Of a stretch of 62,468 bases of DNA, positions 49,478-58,158 are shown piece after piece. Within the stretch, counting starts at the first letter, position 1; every line of letters starts with the position of its first letter. The notes under the pieces were generated by a model. It did not search any database, had not been told where the DNA came from, and saw only the letters and a program-made list of their open reading frames with translations. Both the position numbers and the translations under genes were made by a program. Where the stretch lies: NCBI GenBank assembly GCA_017887095.1, contig JAGHIT010000048.1, forward strand, positions 73,253-135,720, written 5' to 3'. Origin of the DNA: Clostridia bacterium (GTDB taxonomy: Bacteria; Bacillota; Clostridia; Christensenellales; Borkfalkiaceae).

Positions 49478-49587
49478 ATATGTGCTCCGTGACAGACGTC
49501 CGCGAAGAGCGTCTGTTCTATATCTTGTCTGATTGCTTGGGACATTATAGCACATTTTGCGCAATATGTCCATTAAATTTGCATATA

Positions 49588-49613
49588 TGAAAAAGGGACG
49601 CCGCGCGTCCCTT
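49588..49613 (-). terminator. terminator between the TCS-linked gene and sufC
   Basis: AAAGGGACGCgcgGCGTCCCTTTTTC on reverse strand. Confidence 0.8.
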
Positions 49614-49645
49614 TCTTCAGTATAACTCTTTCGCATCCCGACCAA

Positions 49646-51166
49646 TTATTTCGCATCTTCATCGTTGCCTCGCACGGGAGGATCAATATCCACTTTCCCC
49701 TGCTGCGCATGCATTCCGTCCAAACGGCGCTGCTGTTCTTCGACAGCCTTTCGATTGCGGCGGCGGATGACAAACACGACGACCACCGTAATGACCGCAA
49801 TTCCCGCAACAACGCCCAACAAAATCAGTACGGAATGAAGCGTTGAAACACCGCCCTCATATGGATCGTAGACGGTTGCGCCGTCCTCTGTCTCCACGAG
49901 CGTAAATGAAAGATCGCCCATGGGGAGCCCGTCCATCGTAAACGTGTAACCCCCTTCCCGCTTCGTAAAGGAGAGCGCACTGTCTTCCAACAAATAATCG
50001 GTCTCGATGTGAATGGCGATTTCCCCGAACCCCGCCCAGCACTGATCGGAAGAAAGGTCATAATCGAACGCCCAAAGGCTGCGGCTCCCGCCCATATAGG
50101 TCGGGAAAACAGGCGCGGAAACGGTATTGACAAGGGTTCCGTTTGCGGGAACCGTGATCTCATACTCGCACCAGCATCGCAGGCAATCGACAAACGACTC
50201 TCCTCCCCGATCCGTGACGGGAAGATAACTCAGATACGTTCCGTCCGCCATGATCTCGGAAACAACGTTGTACCAGTCCGTTTCGCTCATCGGCGCCGTT
50301 TCGCACGCCAATTCATACATAGAAAGCGCCCATTCTTCAAAAGTCAGCGTACGGATCTCTTCTGCTACGATCTGAGCACCGGGGACACATTCTCCGTCAT
50401 ACCAAGACAGACATACTTCCGTACGGATATCATCGGGGGCTTCACCAAATGCAACGACGGTAACCTCGCTTTTCGTTCCGGTCGGCAGAGCACATTCGCT
50501 GTATCCACGCCCGTTGCGGATAAAACTGCCCATGCCGGAAAGATTGACCACCTGCGTTTTGCGCGTATTGCAGTCATAAGAAAAATGAAAGTAACCGGTG
50601 GAAGTCTCTGTTTCAGGGATACTGACGGCATAGCGATAGATATACACATTCATATCGTGCGCATATACGCTCTCGTCATAATCGTTTTTGGGAATGGCAT
50701 CCATCACATCGTAGGTACCGTAAAATTTGGCGTTCTCCTCATCCGCACAATAGGTATAGCGCATGATCGTCTCCACACCCTCACCCCCGGCGGTGATCGT
50801 GCAAAGAGAACCGTCCGGCAATGACGAAAGATAGTCCGTTGTGGTTCCGACAGGGAAAAACAAGCGGAGTTTCACATCCTCGGAAGAAACATTCTGCAGC
50901 CGATACTCTGCCGTCATCGTTGCGCCGAAAAAATCCTCCGCCGTACCAAACTCCCCTTTCGGCAGAGAATCGATACGGAAGGTAAGGGTCTCGCTTGCGA
51001 CATTGACGGCAGTCTGCGTCTGCGAGACTATGCCGGAGCCCTGTGCCCCCTGATAATATGGCGGAGCGATTCCGGCAGATGCCGCAACGCGCCCGGATGT
51101 CAGAGATACGCCGCCTGCCGCCGTAATAGGAATCAGCAGCAAAACGGCGCTCAATCTGCGTTTCAT
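49646..51166 (-). CDS. exported protein with C-terminal TM anchor, linked to a two-component system
   Basis: Signal-like N-terminus, large extracytoplasmic region, C-terminal TM LILLGVVAGIAVITVVVVFVIRRRNRK. Confidence 0.75.
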   Translation of the reverse strand: MKRRLSAVLLLIPITAAGGVSLTSGRVAASAGIAPPYYQGAQGSGIVSQTQTAVNVASETLTFRIDSLPKGEFGTAEDFFGATMTAEYRLQNVSSEDVKLRLFFPVGTTTDYLSSLPDGSLCTITAGGEGVETIMRYTYCADEENAKFYGTYDVMDAIPKNDYDESVYAHDMNVYIYRYAVSIPETETSTGYFHFSYDCNTRKTQVVNLSGMGSFIRNGRGYSECALPTGTKSEVTVVAFGEAPDDIRTEVCLSWYDGECVPGAQIVAEEIRTLTFEEWALSMYELACETAPMSETDWYNVVSEIMADGTYLSYLPVTDRGGESFVDCLRCWCEYEITVPANGTLVNTVSAPVFPTYMGGSRSLWAFDYDLSSDQCWAGFGEIAIHIETDYLLEDSALSFTKREGGYTFTMDGLPMGDLSFTLVETEDGATVYDPYEGGVSTLHSVLILLGVVAGIAVITVVVVFVIRRRNRKAVEEQQRRLDGMHAQQGKVDIDPPVRGNDEDAK

Positions 51167-51175
51167 ACTGAGACT

Positions 51176-52651
51176 TCACTCCTCCTTTCTGCACTTATCG
51201 CCGCTGCGCTTTTTTTCCTGTGCGCCCGGCATCGGAAATTCTACCCAAAAGCAGCTTCCCTTCCCCTCTTCGGAAACAACACCAAAAGGGAAATTGTGCT
51301 GCAACAGAATATTCTTGACGATCGACAATCCAAGTCCCGTCCCGTTGACGGCACGCTTATGCGTTTTGCCCGACCGATAATATCGATCCCATATGGTATC
51401 CACTTCATCTGCAGGGATTCCCTTTCCCGTATCGATGACTTCAAAACGCGCACAGCGTTCCTTTCTGAACAGCTTGATCCGGACGCGCTTGTCGTCTTCT
51501 CCCGTATAGTTGACAGCATTGCCGATGAGATTGTACATGACCTGTGCGATCCGCTCCTTGTCGGCATCGACAAAGACATCGTCTTCGATTTCCGTTTCTA
51601 CCGTCAACCCCTCCGTCTCTTTCAAATAAGAGAATCGCTCGGCAACGGCGCGCACCTCCTCGGAAAGATCAAAATGCACGACGTTTTCTTTTACGATGCC
51701 CGCGCGCAACTTGGAAAGATCGAGCATATCGCTGACCAGAAGCGTGAGACGGTCGCACTCATCGATGATGATCTGCGCATGCGCGTCCCGCTTTTGTTTG
51801 TTGTCGCCGGAAATCTCCCTGATCATGGAAGCATATGCCTTGATCATGGTGAGCGGGGTCTTGAAATCATGCGAAACATTGGCAATCAGTTCTTTTTGTA
51901 CGACATCTGCTCTTGATATCTCTGTGCGCGCATAATCGAGCGCCTCCGACAATTCGCTGATTTCCGCACAATAATAATCTTTTTTGAAGTTGATATCGTA
52001 ATTCCCGCGTGCCATCTCCTTTGCGCGTGCGGTAACTTCGGTCAGCGGGCGCGTGATAAAAGGGGTCACAATACCGCTCACGACAAATGCAAGCACCACT
52101 GATGCCAACGCAGTGATCAGAGACATCCAGCGCATCCCCGATTCCAGCGCAGTGTACATCTGTGTGGACGCAGCAAGATATAAAAACGCGGGGCGGCCTT
52201 CCACTTCCGTCGCCTGTGCAAAGATGATCTCGTCATTTTCCGAAATCAAAAAACCGGGAAGATTACCCGCTTCGCGCTGCTCTATCAAAAATCCGGCAAG
52301 ATCGGAAAAGTCCTCTCCCTGAGAGGTAAATTCAAATGCACTCGCACCGTTCTCAAAAAAAAGCTGCACCGTGCAGCCGTTGCTGTTCGCAATGGAAAGC
52401 AGTCGCCTTTCCAGAGACGCCGTATTTTGCCCCGTTCCGATCTCTCGGATCATCTCGGCTCCGGTTTCAACCATATACCGGAGCACATTTTCCCGATACT
52501 GACGGGTCACAAGCACATTCTGCACGAGCGCAAATACCACGACGACCATGAGTGCAAACATGGAAAAAGCAAACCACAGCAAAAAACTTAAACTGATCCC
52601 CGCGGTCTGTTTTTTAGATTTTTCTCTCCCTTTCTTTCTCTCGCTGCCCAT
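51176..52651 (-). CDS. HAMP-domain sensor histidine kinase
   Basis: NVSHDFKTPLTMIKAYASMIREISG H-box, NLIGNAVNYTG N-box, GTGLGLSIVKNIL. Confidence 0.92.
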   Translation of the reverse strand: MGSERKKGREKSKKQTAGISLSFLLWFAFSMFALMVVVVFALVQNVLVTRQYRENVLRYMVETGAEMIREIGTGQNTASLERRLLSIANSNGCTVQLFFENGASAFEFTSQGEDFSDLAGFLIEQREAGNLPGFLISENDEIIFAQATEVEGRPAFLYLAASTQMYTALESGMRWMSLITALASVVLAFVVSGIVTPFITRPLTEVTARAKEMARGNYDINFKKDYYCAEISELSEALDYARTEISRADVVQKELIANVSHDFKTPLTMIKAYASMIREISGDNKQKRDAHAQIIIDECDRLTLLVSDMLDLSKLRAGIVKENVVHFDLSEEVRAVAERFSYLKETEGLTVETEIEDDVFVDADKERIAQVMYNLIGNAVNYTGEDDKRVRIKLFRKERCARFEVIDTGKGIPADEVDTIWDRYYRSGKTHKRAVNGTGLGLSIVKNILLQHNFPFGVVSEEGKGSCFWVEFPMPGAQEKKRSGDKCRKEE

Positions 52652-52670
52652 TGATCTGCCCCGATCAAGT

Positions 52671-53336
52671 TCACGCCTCAAACTTATACCCAAGTCCTCT
52701 GAGCGTCACGATAAATTTACGGTATTCCTTCAGGTTCCCGCGAAGCATTTTGACATGTGTATCCACCGTACGGTCATCCCCGTAGAAATCATATCCCCAG
52801 ACTTTGTTGAGCAGACGCTCCCGCGTCAGCGCAACACCGTTGTGCCGTACAAAATAAAAGAGCAGTTCATACTCTTTTGGGGTCAGTTCCGCTTTGACTC
52901 CGTCTACCGTCACAGTACGCCCTTCCATATCGATGCGCAGCCCTTCGAATTCATAGACCTCCTGCGACTGCTGCGCTCCCTTGCCGCGCTTCATCACGGC
53001 ATGAATGCGCGCCATTACTTCTTTGGGCGAAAACGGTTTCGTGACATAATCGTCCGAGCCGATCTCAAATCCGAACAGTTTGTCATACTCTTCCCCGCGC
53101 GCCGAAAGCATGATCACGGGAGTCTGCTTGAATTTTCTGATCTCTTTCACGGCAGAAAAGCCGTCCAGACGGGGCATCATCACATCCATCAGAATGACGT
53201 CATAATCCCGTTCACGGCAAAGTTTTACCGCTTCCATCCCGTCGCATGCTTCGTCAGCCTCACCGCCTTCAAATTCGATATATTCGCGAAGAACGGCGCG
53301 GATCATCTCCTCGTCGTCAACGATCAATATTTTCAT
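52671..53336 (-). CDS. OmpR-family response regulator
   Basis: MKILIVDDEEMIRAVLREYIE, DVILMDVMMPRLDG, winged-helix C-terminus. Confidence 0.93.
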   Translation of the reverse strand: MKILIVDDEEMIRAVLREYIEFEGGEADEACDGMEAVKLCRERDYDVILMDVMMPRLDGFSAVKEIRKFKQTPVIMLSARGEEYDKLFGFEIGSDDYVTKPFSPKEVMARIHAVMKRGKGAQQSQEVYEFEGLRIDMEGRTVTVDGVKAELTPKEYELLFYFVRHNGVALTRERLLNKVWGYDFYGDDRTVDTHVKMLRGNLKEYRKFIVTLRGLGYKFEA

Positions 53337-53514
53337 GGCACCCTCCTTTGTCTGATCGATCCGATTATACAAAGCTTCCTTTATCCTCTTTTTATCGTTG
53401 CGTGAAATTTTCGTGAAATCCTTGACTTGCTAACGTAAATTTATTATACCACAAATTCAGACCATTTGACAATCTCCTCTAAGACTTTTTTTTGTGGATT
53501 TTTCAAACGAATGT

Positions 53515-53543
53515 TTGACTTTTGTGCTCTCATGTGATATAAT
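53515..53543 (+). promoter_or_regulatory. promoter of the radical-SAM gene (TTGACT-17-TATAAT)
   Basis: TTGACT(N17)TATAAT, 7 nt from ATG 53550. Confidence 0.6.
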
Positions 53544-53549
53544 GATACC

Positions 53550-54830
53550 ATGATCGCGGAAGAGACACTGAAAATACTCACAGAGAGCGCCAAGTATGAC
53601 GTCTCCTGCTCCTCATCAGGCAGCGGAAGAAAAAACACGGGCGGCATCGGGAACGGAATGCCTGACGGATGCTGCCATTCGTTTACGCCTGACGGAAGGT
53701 GCGTTTCGTTACTCAAACTTCTCATGAGCAACGACTGTATATTTGACTGCAAATACTGCATGAGCCGCCGCAGCTGCGATGTGCCGCGCGCCGGCGCAAC
53801 GCCCGAGGAAATCTGCGAACTTACCGTCGACTTTTATAAGCGCAACTATATTGAAGGTTTGTTTCTCTCTTCCGCCGTACAAAAGTCTCCGAATTATGCA
53901 ATGGAACAGCTTGTCCGCACGGTAAAACTGTTGCGCACGAAATACAATTTCCATGGGTACGTCCATCTGAAAGGGATCCCGAAAGCAGATTATGAACTGG
54001 TTACGGAAGCAGCAAAGTACGCCGACCGTATGAGCTATAATGTCGAGCTTCCGAGTGAAAAAAGCCTAAGGCTCCTTGCGCCGCAAAAAAGTAAAGAAAG
54101 TCTGCTCCTGCCCATGAAGCTGCTGCAACGCGAGAAGGCGGAATTCAGCGCAGAAAAACGCAAGGGATTCTTTCTGCCCGCAGGACAGACAACACAGATG
54201 ATCATCGGTGCGTCCCCCGAACGGGACGGTCAGATCCTACGGCTTACTCAGAGTCTTTACCGCGTGACCGGACTCAAACGGGTATATTATTCCTCTTACA
54301 TCCCTGTCGTAGAGGACAGCATGCTGCCCGCGATGCAAAGCCCTGCCCTTAGAGAGCACAGACTGTATCAGGCCGACTGGCTGCTCCGATTTTACGGCTT
54401 CGACGTGGAGGAGCTTGTGCCGGAGGGAGAAGATCTCCCCCTTGACGTCGACCCGAAATGCGCTTGGGCGCTTCGAAACATGCATTTGTTCCCCATTGAG
54501 ATCAACCGAGCCCCTCTCGAAGCGCTGCTGCGCGTCCCCGGGATAGGAGCAAAAAGCGCACAAAAAATTCTTACGGCACGACGGTATACGACACTCAACT
54601 TTGAACATCTTAAAAAAATGCGTGTTGTGCTAAAACGCGCCAGGCATTTCATCACGGCGGGCGGAAAATTTTATGGATCGGACGATACTGCCACAGTACG
54701 CGGTCTGCTGACAGCTGCGGAACAGCCGAAAAACGCCAAACAACTGTCTTTGTTTGACGCTCCTTCCGTGCTTTTTTCCCTGCCGAGCGGACGAGAAGCG
54801 GCGCTCGCTGCTCTCACGGGGGAACTATGA
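53550..54830 (+). CDS. putative DNA modification/repair radical SAM protein (TIGR03916-like)
   Basis: CIFDCKYC (CX3CX2C) cluster motif and C-terminal helix-hairpin-helix LRVPGIGAKSAQKIL. Confidence 0.88.
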   Translation: MIAEETLKILTESAKYDVSCSSSGSGRKNTGGIGNGMPDGCCHSFTPDGRCVSLLKLLMSNDCIFDCKYCMSRRSCDVPRAGATPEEICELTVDFYKRNYIEGLFLSSAVQKSPNYAMEQLVRTVKLLRTKYNFHGYVHLKGIPKADYELVTEAAKYADRMSYNVELPSEKSLRLLAPQKSKESLLLPMKLLQREKAEFSAEKRKGFFLPAGQTTQMIIGASPERDGQILRLTQSLYRVTGLKRVYYSSYIPVVEDSMLPAMQSPALREHRLYQADWLLRFYGFDVEELVPEGEDLPLDVDPKCAWALRNMHLFPIEINRAPLEALLRVPGIGAKSAQKILTARRYTTLNFEHLKKMRVVLKRARHFITAGGKFYGSDDTATVRGLLTAAEQPKNAKQLSLFDAPSVLFSLPSGREAALAALTGEL

Positions 54831-55636
54831 TCTATTTTTTCGACGGAAGCAAAGACGCCTTTCTTACCGCATTCCTTCTCGCCTTCCGGGATGACAGTGC
54901 TGTATTTACCGCCGGGAACCGCCAACTCTCTTTGGGGCAGGAGAGTATCTTTGTGCGCACAGACCCGCAAAAGGCACTGCAATGCGAAAAGAGGCTCATG
55001 GAACTGGATAAAAACTGTATCCGTGAACTGACCCTTCTTCTTCGCAGCGGCGAAGAAGAACGCAGTCAGATTGCATTCGATTATCTGAAGCTCATCGCCA
55101 AGCGCAAGCGGCCCGTACGCTGCGACCTTTCTCAGGACGCCGTAATAGCCGCAACCGAATGCATGCGTCGCGTCACTTACGAAGTACACCGCTTCAAAGG
55201 TTTTGTCCGCTTCATGGAAAGCGAAAGCGGAGCACTCTATGCCCCCGTCTCGCCCGACAATGATATATGCGATCTGCTTCTCCCCCATTTTCGCGAGCGT
55301 ATCCCGGAAATCCCGTTCGTCATCCACGATGTCCGCCGCGCAAAAGCAGCGGTTTGGGACGGTTCGCACAGTTTTACCGCCCCGCTCGAGCAGGCGGAGA
55401 TCGTCCTTTCCGCAGATGAACAGAGCTGGCAGTCACTCTGGCGCAGATACTATGCAAGCGTCAACATCCCGTCACGCAAGCGCCTGAAACAGATGAAAGG
55501 ATATATGCCTGTGCGTTATTGGAAATTCATGCCGGAAAAACCTGCCGCCGCGACAGGCGACCTTCCCGTCAGAGAGCCGCCTGCAAATCATAAAGAATGC
55601 GGAGATGACGTTCTTCATCCGCTCGGATCTTCGTGA
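54827..55636 (+). CDS. TIGR03915-family putative DNA repair/metabolism protein
   Basis: MIYFFDGSKDAFLTAFLLAF..., RHVT/RFMESESGALYAPVSPDNDICDLLLPHF; overlaps the radical SAM gene by 4 nt. Confidence 0.85.
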   Translation: MIYFFDGSKDAFLTAFLLAFRDDSAVFTAGNRQLSLGQESIFVRTDPQKALQCEKRLMELDKNCIRELTLLLRSGEEERSQIAFDYLKLIAKRKRPVRCDLSQDAVIAATECMRRVTYEVHRFKGFVRFMESESGALYAPVSPDNDICDLLLPHFRERIPEIPFVIHDVRRAKAAVWDGSHSFTAPLEQAEIVLSADEQSWQSLWRRYYASVNIPSRKRLKQMKGYMPVRYWKFMPEKPAAATGDLPVREPPANHKECGDDVLHPLGSS

Positions 55637-56024
55637 TCACGGCACAGACTTGTTCGTCTTTCACGCATTCCAACACATGTGAATAAAACGCGATCGCTTC
55701 CTTTTCCGCACAAATATCCGCTGCAAGCATCTGCGGATAGGGTTTGACATAATCAACATTGGATGCCGAATAATATCCTACAGGATAGGGCGGACAGGAA
55801 GTATATATCGGCGGGACTCCGCATGTGACAAGCAAGGAGCCGATCTGTTCAAGATGATGCATCTCTTCCACCGCAATATGAAGCAATTTTTTTGCTTCTT
55901 CGGATTTTCCGCAACCATCCAAAAGAATGCTTTGATAGACATATTGCAAAATTGCCGTCAACTCCCCTTCCCTTCCCGCGTAGGCGGGTGAAATCGCGCG
56001 AATAATCTGTAACCGGTTTTCCAT
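55569..56024 (-). CDS. ferritin-like / rubrerythrin-like diiron protein
   Basis: EXXH pairs: AVEEMHHLEQIG and RADEERHLRILYDL; start MENRLQIIRAISPAYAGREGEL. Confidence 0.8.
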   Translation of the reverse strand: MENRLQIIRAISPAYAGREGELTAILQYVYQSILLDGCGKSEEAKKLLHIAVEEMHHLEQIGSLLVTCGVPPIYTSCPPYPVGYYSASNVDYVKPYPQMLAADICAEKEAIAFYSHVLECVKDEQVCAVITKIRADEERHLRILYDLQAAL

Positions 56025-56138
56025 ATCATGCCCCCTTTTTTCCATGTTATGCTTCAAAGAAGAAATCGGGTGCTTGCAATTGCTTGCATTTTTATTTTCA
56101 CTATGATACAATAGAGCGAAGTTTTATGTGAGAAGGAT

Positions 56139-57173
56139 ATGGCGATGGACGAAAGCACGTTCAAACGGCTTATTGAAAACAAAAGCAGAAAACCTGATCC
56201 GATGCGCTATAAAAATGCAGCCGTCGATTATCGCTGTGCCGGAAACAGCGGTTTAAAACTGCCTGCGATTTCCCTGGGACTTTGGCAGAATTTCGGCAGC
56301 TTCGATAACTTTGAAGTCATGCGAGACATGATCTTCACTGCATTTGACAAAGGCATCTGCGCCTTTGACCTTGCCAACAATTACGGTCCCCGCGGCGGAA
56401 GCGCAGAAGAAAATTTTGGCAAAATTTTAAAACAAAATTTTTCGGCGCACCGCGACGAAATGCTCATCTCCACAAAGGCCGGTTTCCCCATGTGGGGCGG
56501 ACCTTACGGAAAAGGCGGCGGCAGAAAATATCTCGTTGCCTCCCTGGACGCTTCTTTAAAGCGCATGGGAATCGAGTATGCGGACATTTTCTATCATCAT
56601 CGTCCCGATCCCGAAACGCCGATCGAAGAAACTTGCTACGTTCTTCACCAGCTCGTGGAGCGCGGTAAGGCGCTGTATATCGGCATTTCCAATTATAACA
56701 GAGAACAAACAGAGGCGGCGGTGCGCGTATTCCGCGAACTCAGAACGCCCTTCGTCCTCAATCAGGTATGCTATAATCTGCTTGACAGACATATCGAGGA
56801 AGACGGGCTCAAAAACTTTGCCAAAGAAAACGGTTTCGGGCTGATCGCATACTCACCTCTCGCGCAGGGGCTTCTGACCGAACGCTATGTACAAGGCATC
56901 CCGGAAGACAGCCGCATTAAAAAAAGCTTTACCCTCAAAAAAGAGACGTTGACACCCTCTTTCTTTGCAAAACTTGCAAAACTGCGGGACGTGGCAACAG
57001 CACGCGGTCAGTCGCTTCCTGCCCTCGCCCTCTCCTGGGTATTAAAAGACGATATCGTTCCCAGCGTCATTATCGGAGCTTCCTCCTCCGAACAGATTTT
57101 GGAGAATCTTCAGATAAATCCCGTATTTTCCGCCGAAGAACTGGCTGCTATTGAGGAAATCTGCAGATCGTAA
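56139..57173 (+). CDS. aldo/keto reductase (YghZ/L-glyceraldehyde-3-P reductase-like)
   Basis: FDLANNYGPRGGSAEENFGKIL, STKAGFPMWGGPYGKGGGRKYL, GISNYNREQ. Confidence 0.92.
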   Translation: MAMDESTFKRLIENKSRKPDPMRYKNAAVDYRCAGNSGLKLPAISLGLWQNFGSFDNFEVMRDMIFTAFDKGICAFDLANNYGPRGGSAEENFGKILKQNFSAHRDEMLISTKAGFPMWGGPYGKGGGRKYLVASLDASLKRMGIEYADIFYHHRPDPETPIEETCYVLHQLVERGKALYIGISNYNREQTEAAVRVFRELRTPFVLNQVCYNLLDRHIEEDGLKNFAKENGFGLIAYSPLAQGLLTERYVQGIPEDSRIKKSFTLKKETLTPSFFAKLAKLRDVATARGQSLPALALSWVLKDDIVPSVIIGASSSEQILENLQINPVFSAEELAAIEEICRS

Positions 57174-57241
57174 CAACGCCGCAGCGCTGTGTCAGCCGCC
57201 GGAAAAACGGTTTCGCTCTCGGAACGGCGGTCGGAGATACC

Positions 57242-57861
57242 CTGAAATCAAGCAATCAAAATTTTCCTTCAAATATGTAACGGAAACAGACTGTCGGTAG
57301 TTTTGCCTCAAAAACAATTGATTTTATTCTGCGTTTTTGGTAAGATATCTACTGTCAAAGCGGTCGATCGGCAGGTCGGTTCTTCACAAACCATTTGCAA
57401 ACGCCGCAGAATCTAAAAGGTTTTTCACAACATCCAAAACAAGCGATCAAAATTGGTAGAAACAAAAATTTGAAAAGAAAATTGTCGATTTTTCGGCAGT
57501 TTTATCACGGAAAGTTGGCTGAGCGGTCGAAAGCGGCGGTCTTGAAATGCGCTTGAAATCAAGCGGTCTAAACGCGCCCCTTGTTTCTACAACGGAAACG
57601 GAACTTTGGCTGATTTGCCCCGCAAGCGGTTGATTTTATCTCATATCTTGTGGTAAAATAACTACTGTGAAAGCGGTCGATTTGCAAGTCGGTTTTTCTA
57701 CAAACTGTCCATAAACGCCGTAAATTCTACAAACTTTTCTACAAATTGCAAATCAAGCAGTCTAAACTTGTAGAAACGCAAAACTGAATAAAAAATTGCC
57801 GATTTTTCGGCAATTTAAACACGGAAAGTTGGCCGAGTGGTCGATGGCACATGTCTTGAAA
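57242..57861 (+). repeat. ~310-bp imperfect direct tandem repeat (units ~57242-57547 and ~57550-57861)
   Basis: Colinear matches: TGAAATCAAGC, AACGGAAAC, TTGATTTTAT..GGTAA.AT, AAAGCGGTCGAT..GCA.GTCGGTT, AAACGCCG, GATTTTTCGGCA, CACGGAAAGTTGGC.GAG.GGTCG, GTCTTGAAA. Confidence 0.85.
57509..57547 (+). pseudogene. truncated tRNA-Ser copy (5' half up to the anticodon loop)
   Basis: GGAAAGTTGGCTGAGCGGTCGAAAGCGGCGGTCTTGAAA, then no 3' half. Confidence 0.8.
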
Positions 57862-57910
57862 ACATGAGATGTGAGAGCATCCGGGGGTTCGAATCCCTCA
57901 CTTTCCGCCA
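57823..57910 (+). tRNA. tRNA-Ser (anticodon TGA), CCA encoded
   Basis: GGAAAGT...CATGT-CTTGAAA-ACATG...GGGGTTCGAATCCC...ACTTTCCGCCA; long variable arm. Confidence 0.95.
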
Positions 57911-57955
57911 AACAGAGTCGCGTTTGAACCCGCGGCTCTGTTGTTTTTGTTTTTT
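57911..57955 (+). terminator. terminator downstream of tRNA-Ser
   Basis: AACAGAGTCGCGtttgaacCCGCGGCTCTGTTGTTTTTGTTTTTT. Confidence 0.85.
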
Positions 57956-58095
57956 GTATTAAAAGTATTACTGGAGATTTGCCAAAAGCCGAACAAGATA
58001 CTGCACATATTATCCTGCGTGCCTGCAAAAGTGCCGAACCAGTTATTGCAGGTTTAGCACATGGGTGGAAAGAAAATCCTACACGACCATATGAA

Positions 58096-58122
58096 ATTAA
58101 AAAGCCGCTTCCCTGCGGCTTT
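58096..58122. terminator. hairpin terminator
   Basis: AAAAAGCCGCttccctGCGGCTTTTT. Confidence 0.75.
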
Positions 58123-58158
58123 TTATGGTTACCTATTCATCTCTGATTTATCATTAAA

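Noticed and set aside
57762-58028. 88-aa minus-strand ORF (ESEGFEPPDALTSHVFKTCAIDHSANFP)
   Set aside because: Classic false ORF antisense to tRNA-Ser; the sequence is the reverse complement of the tRNA gene.
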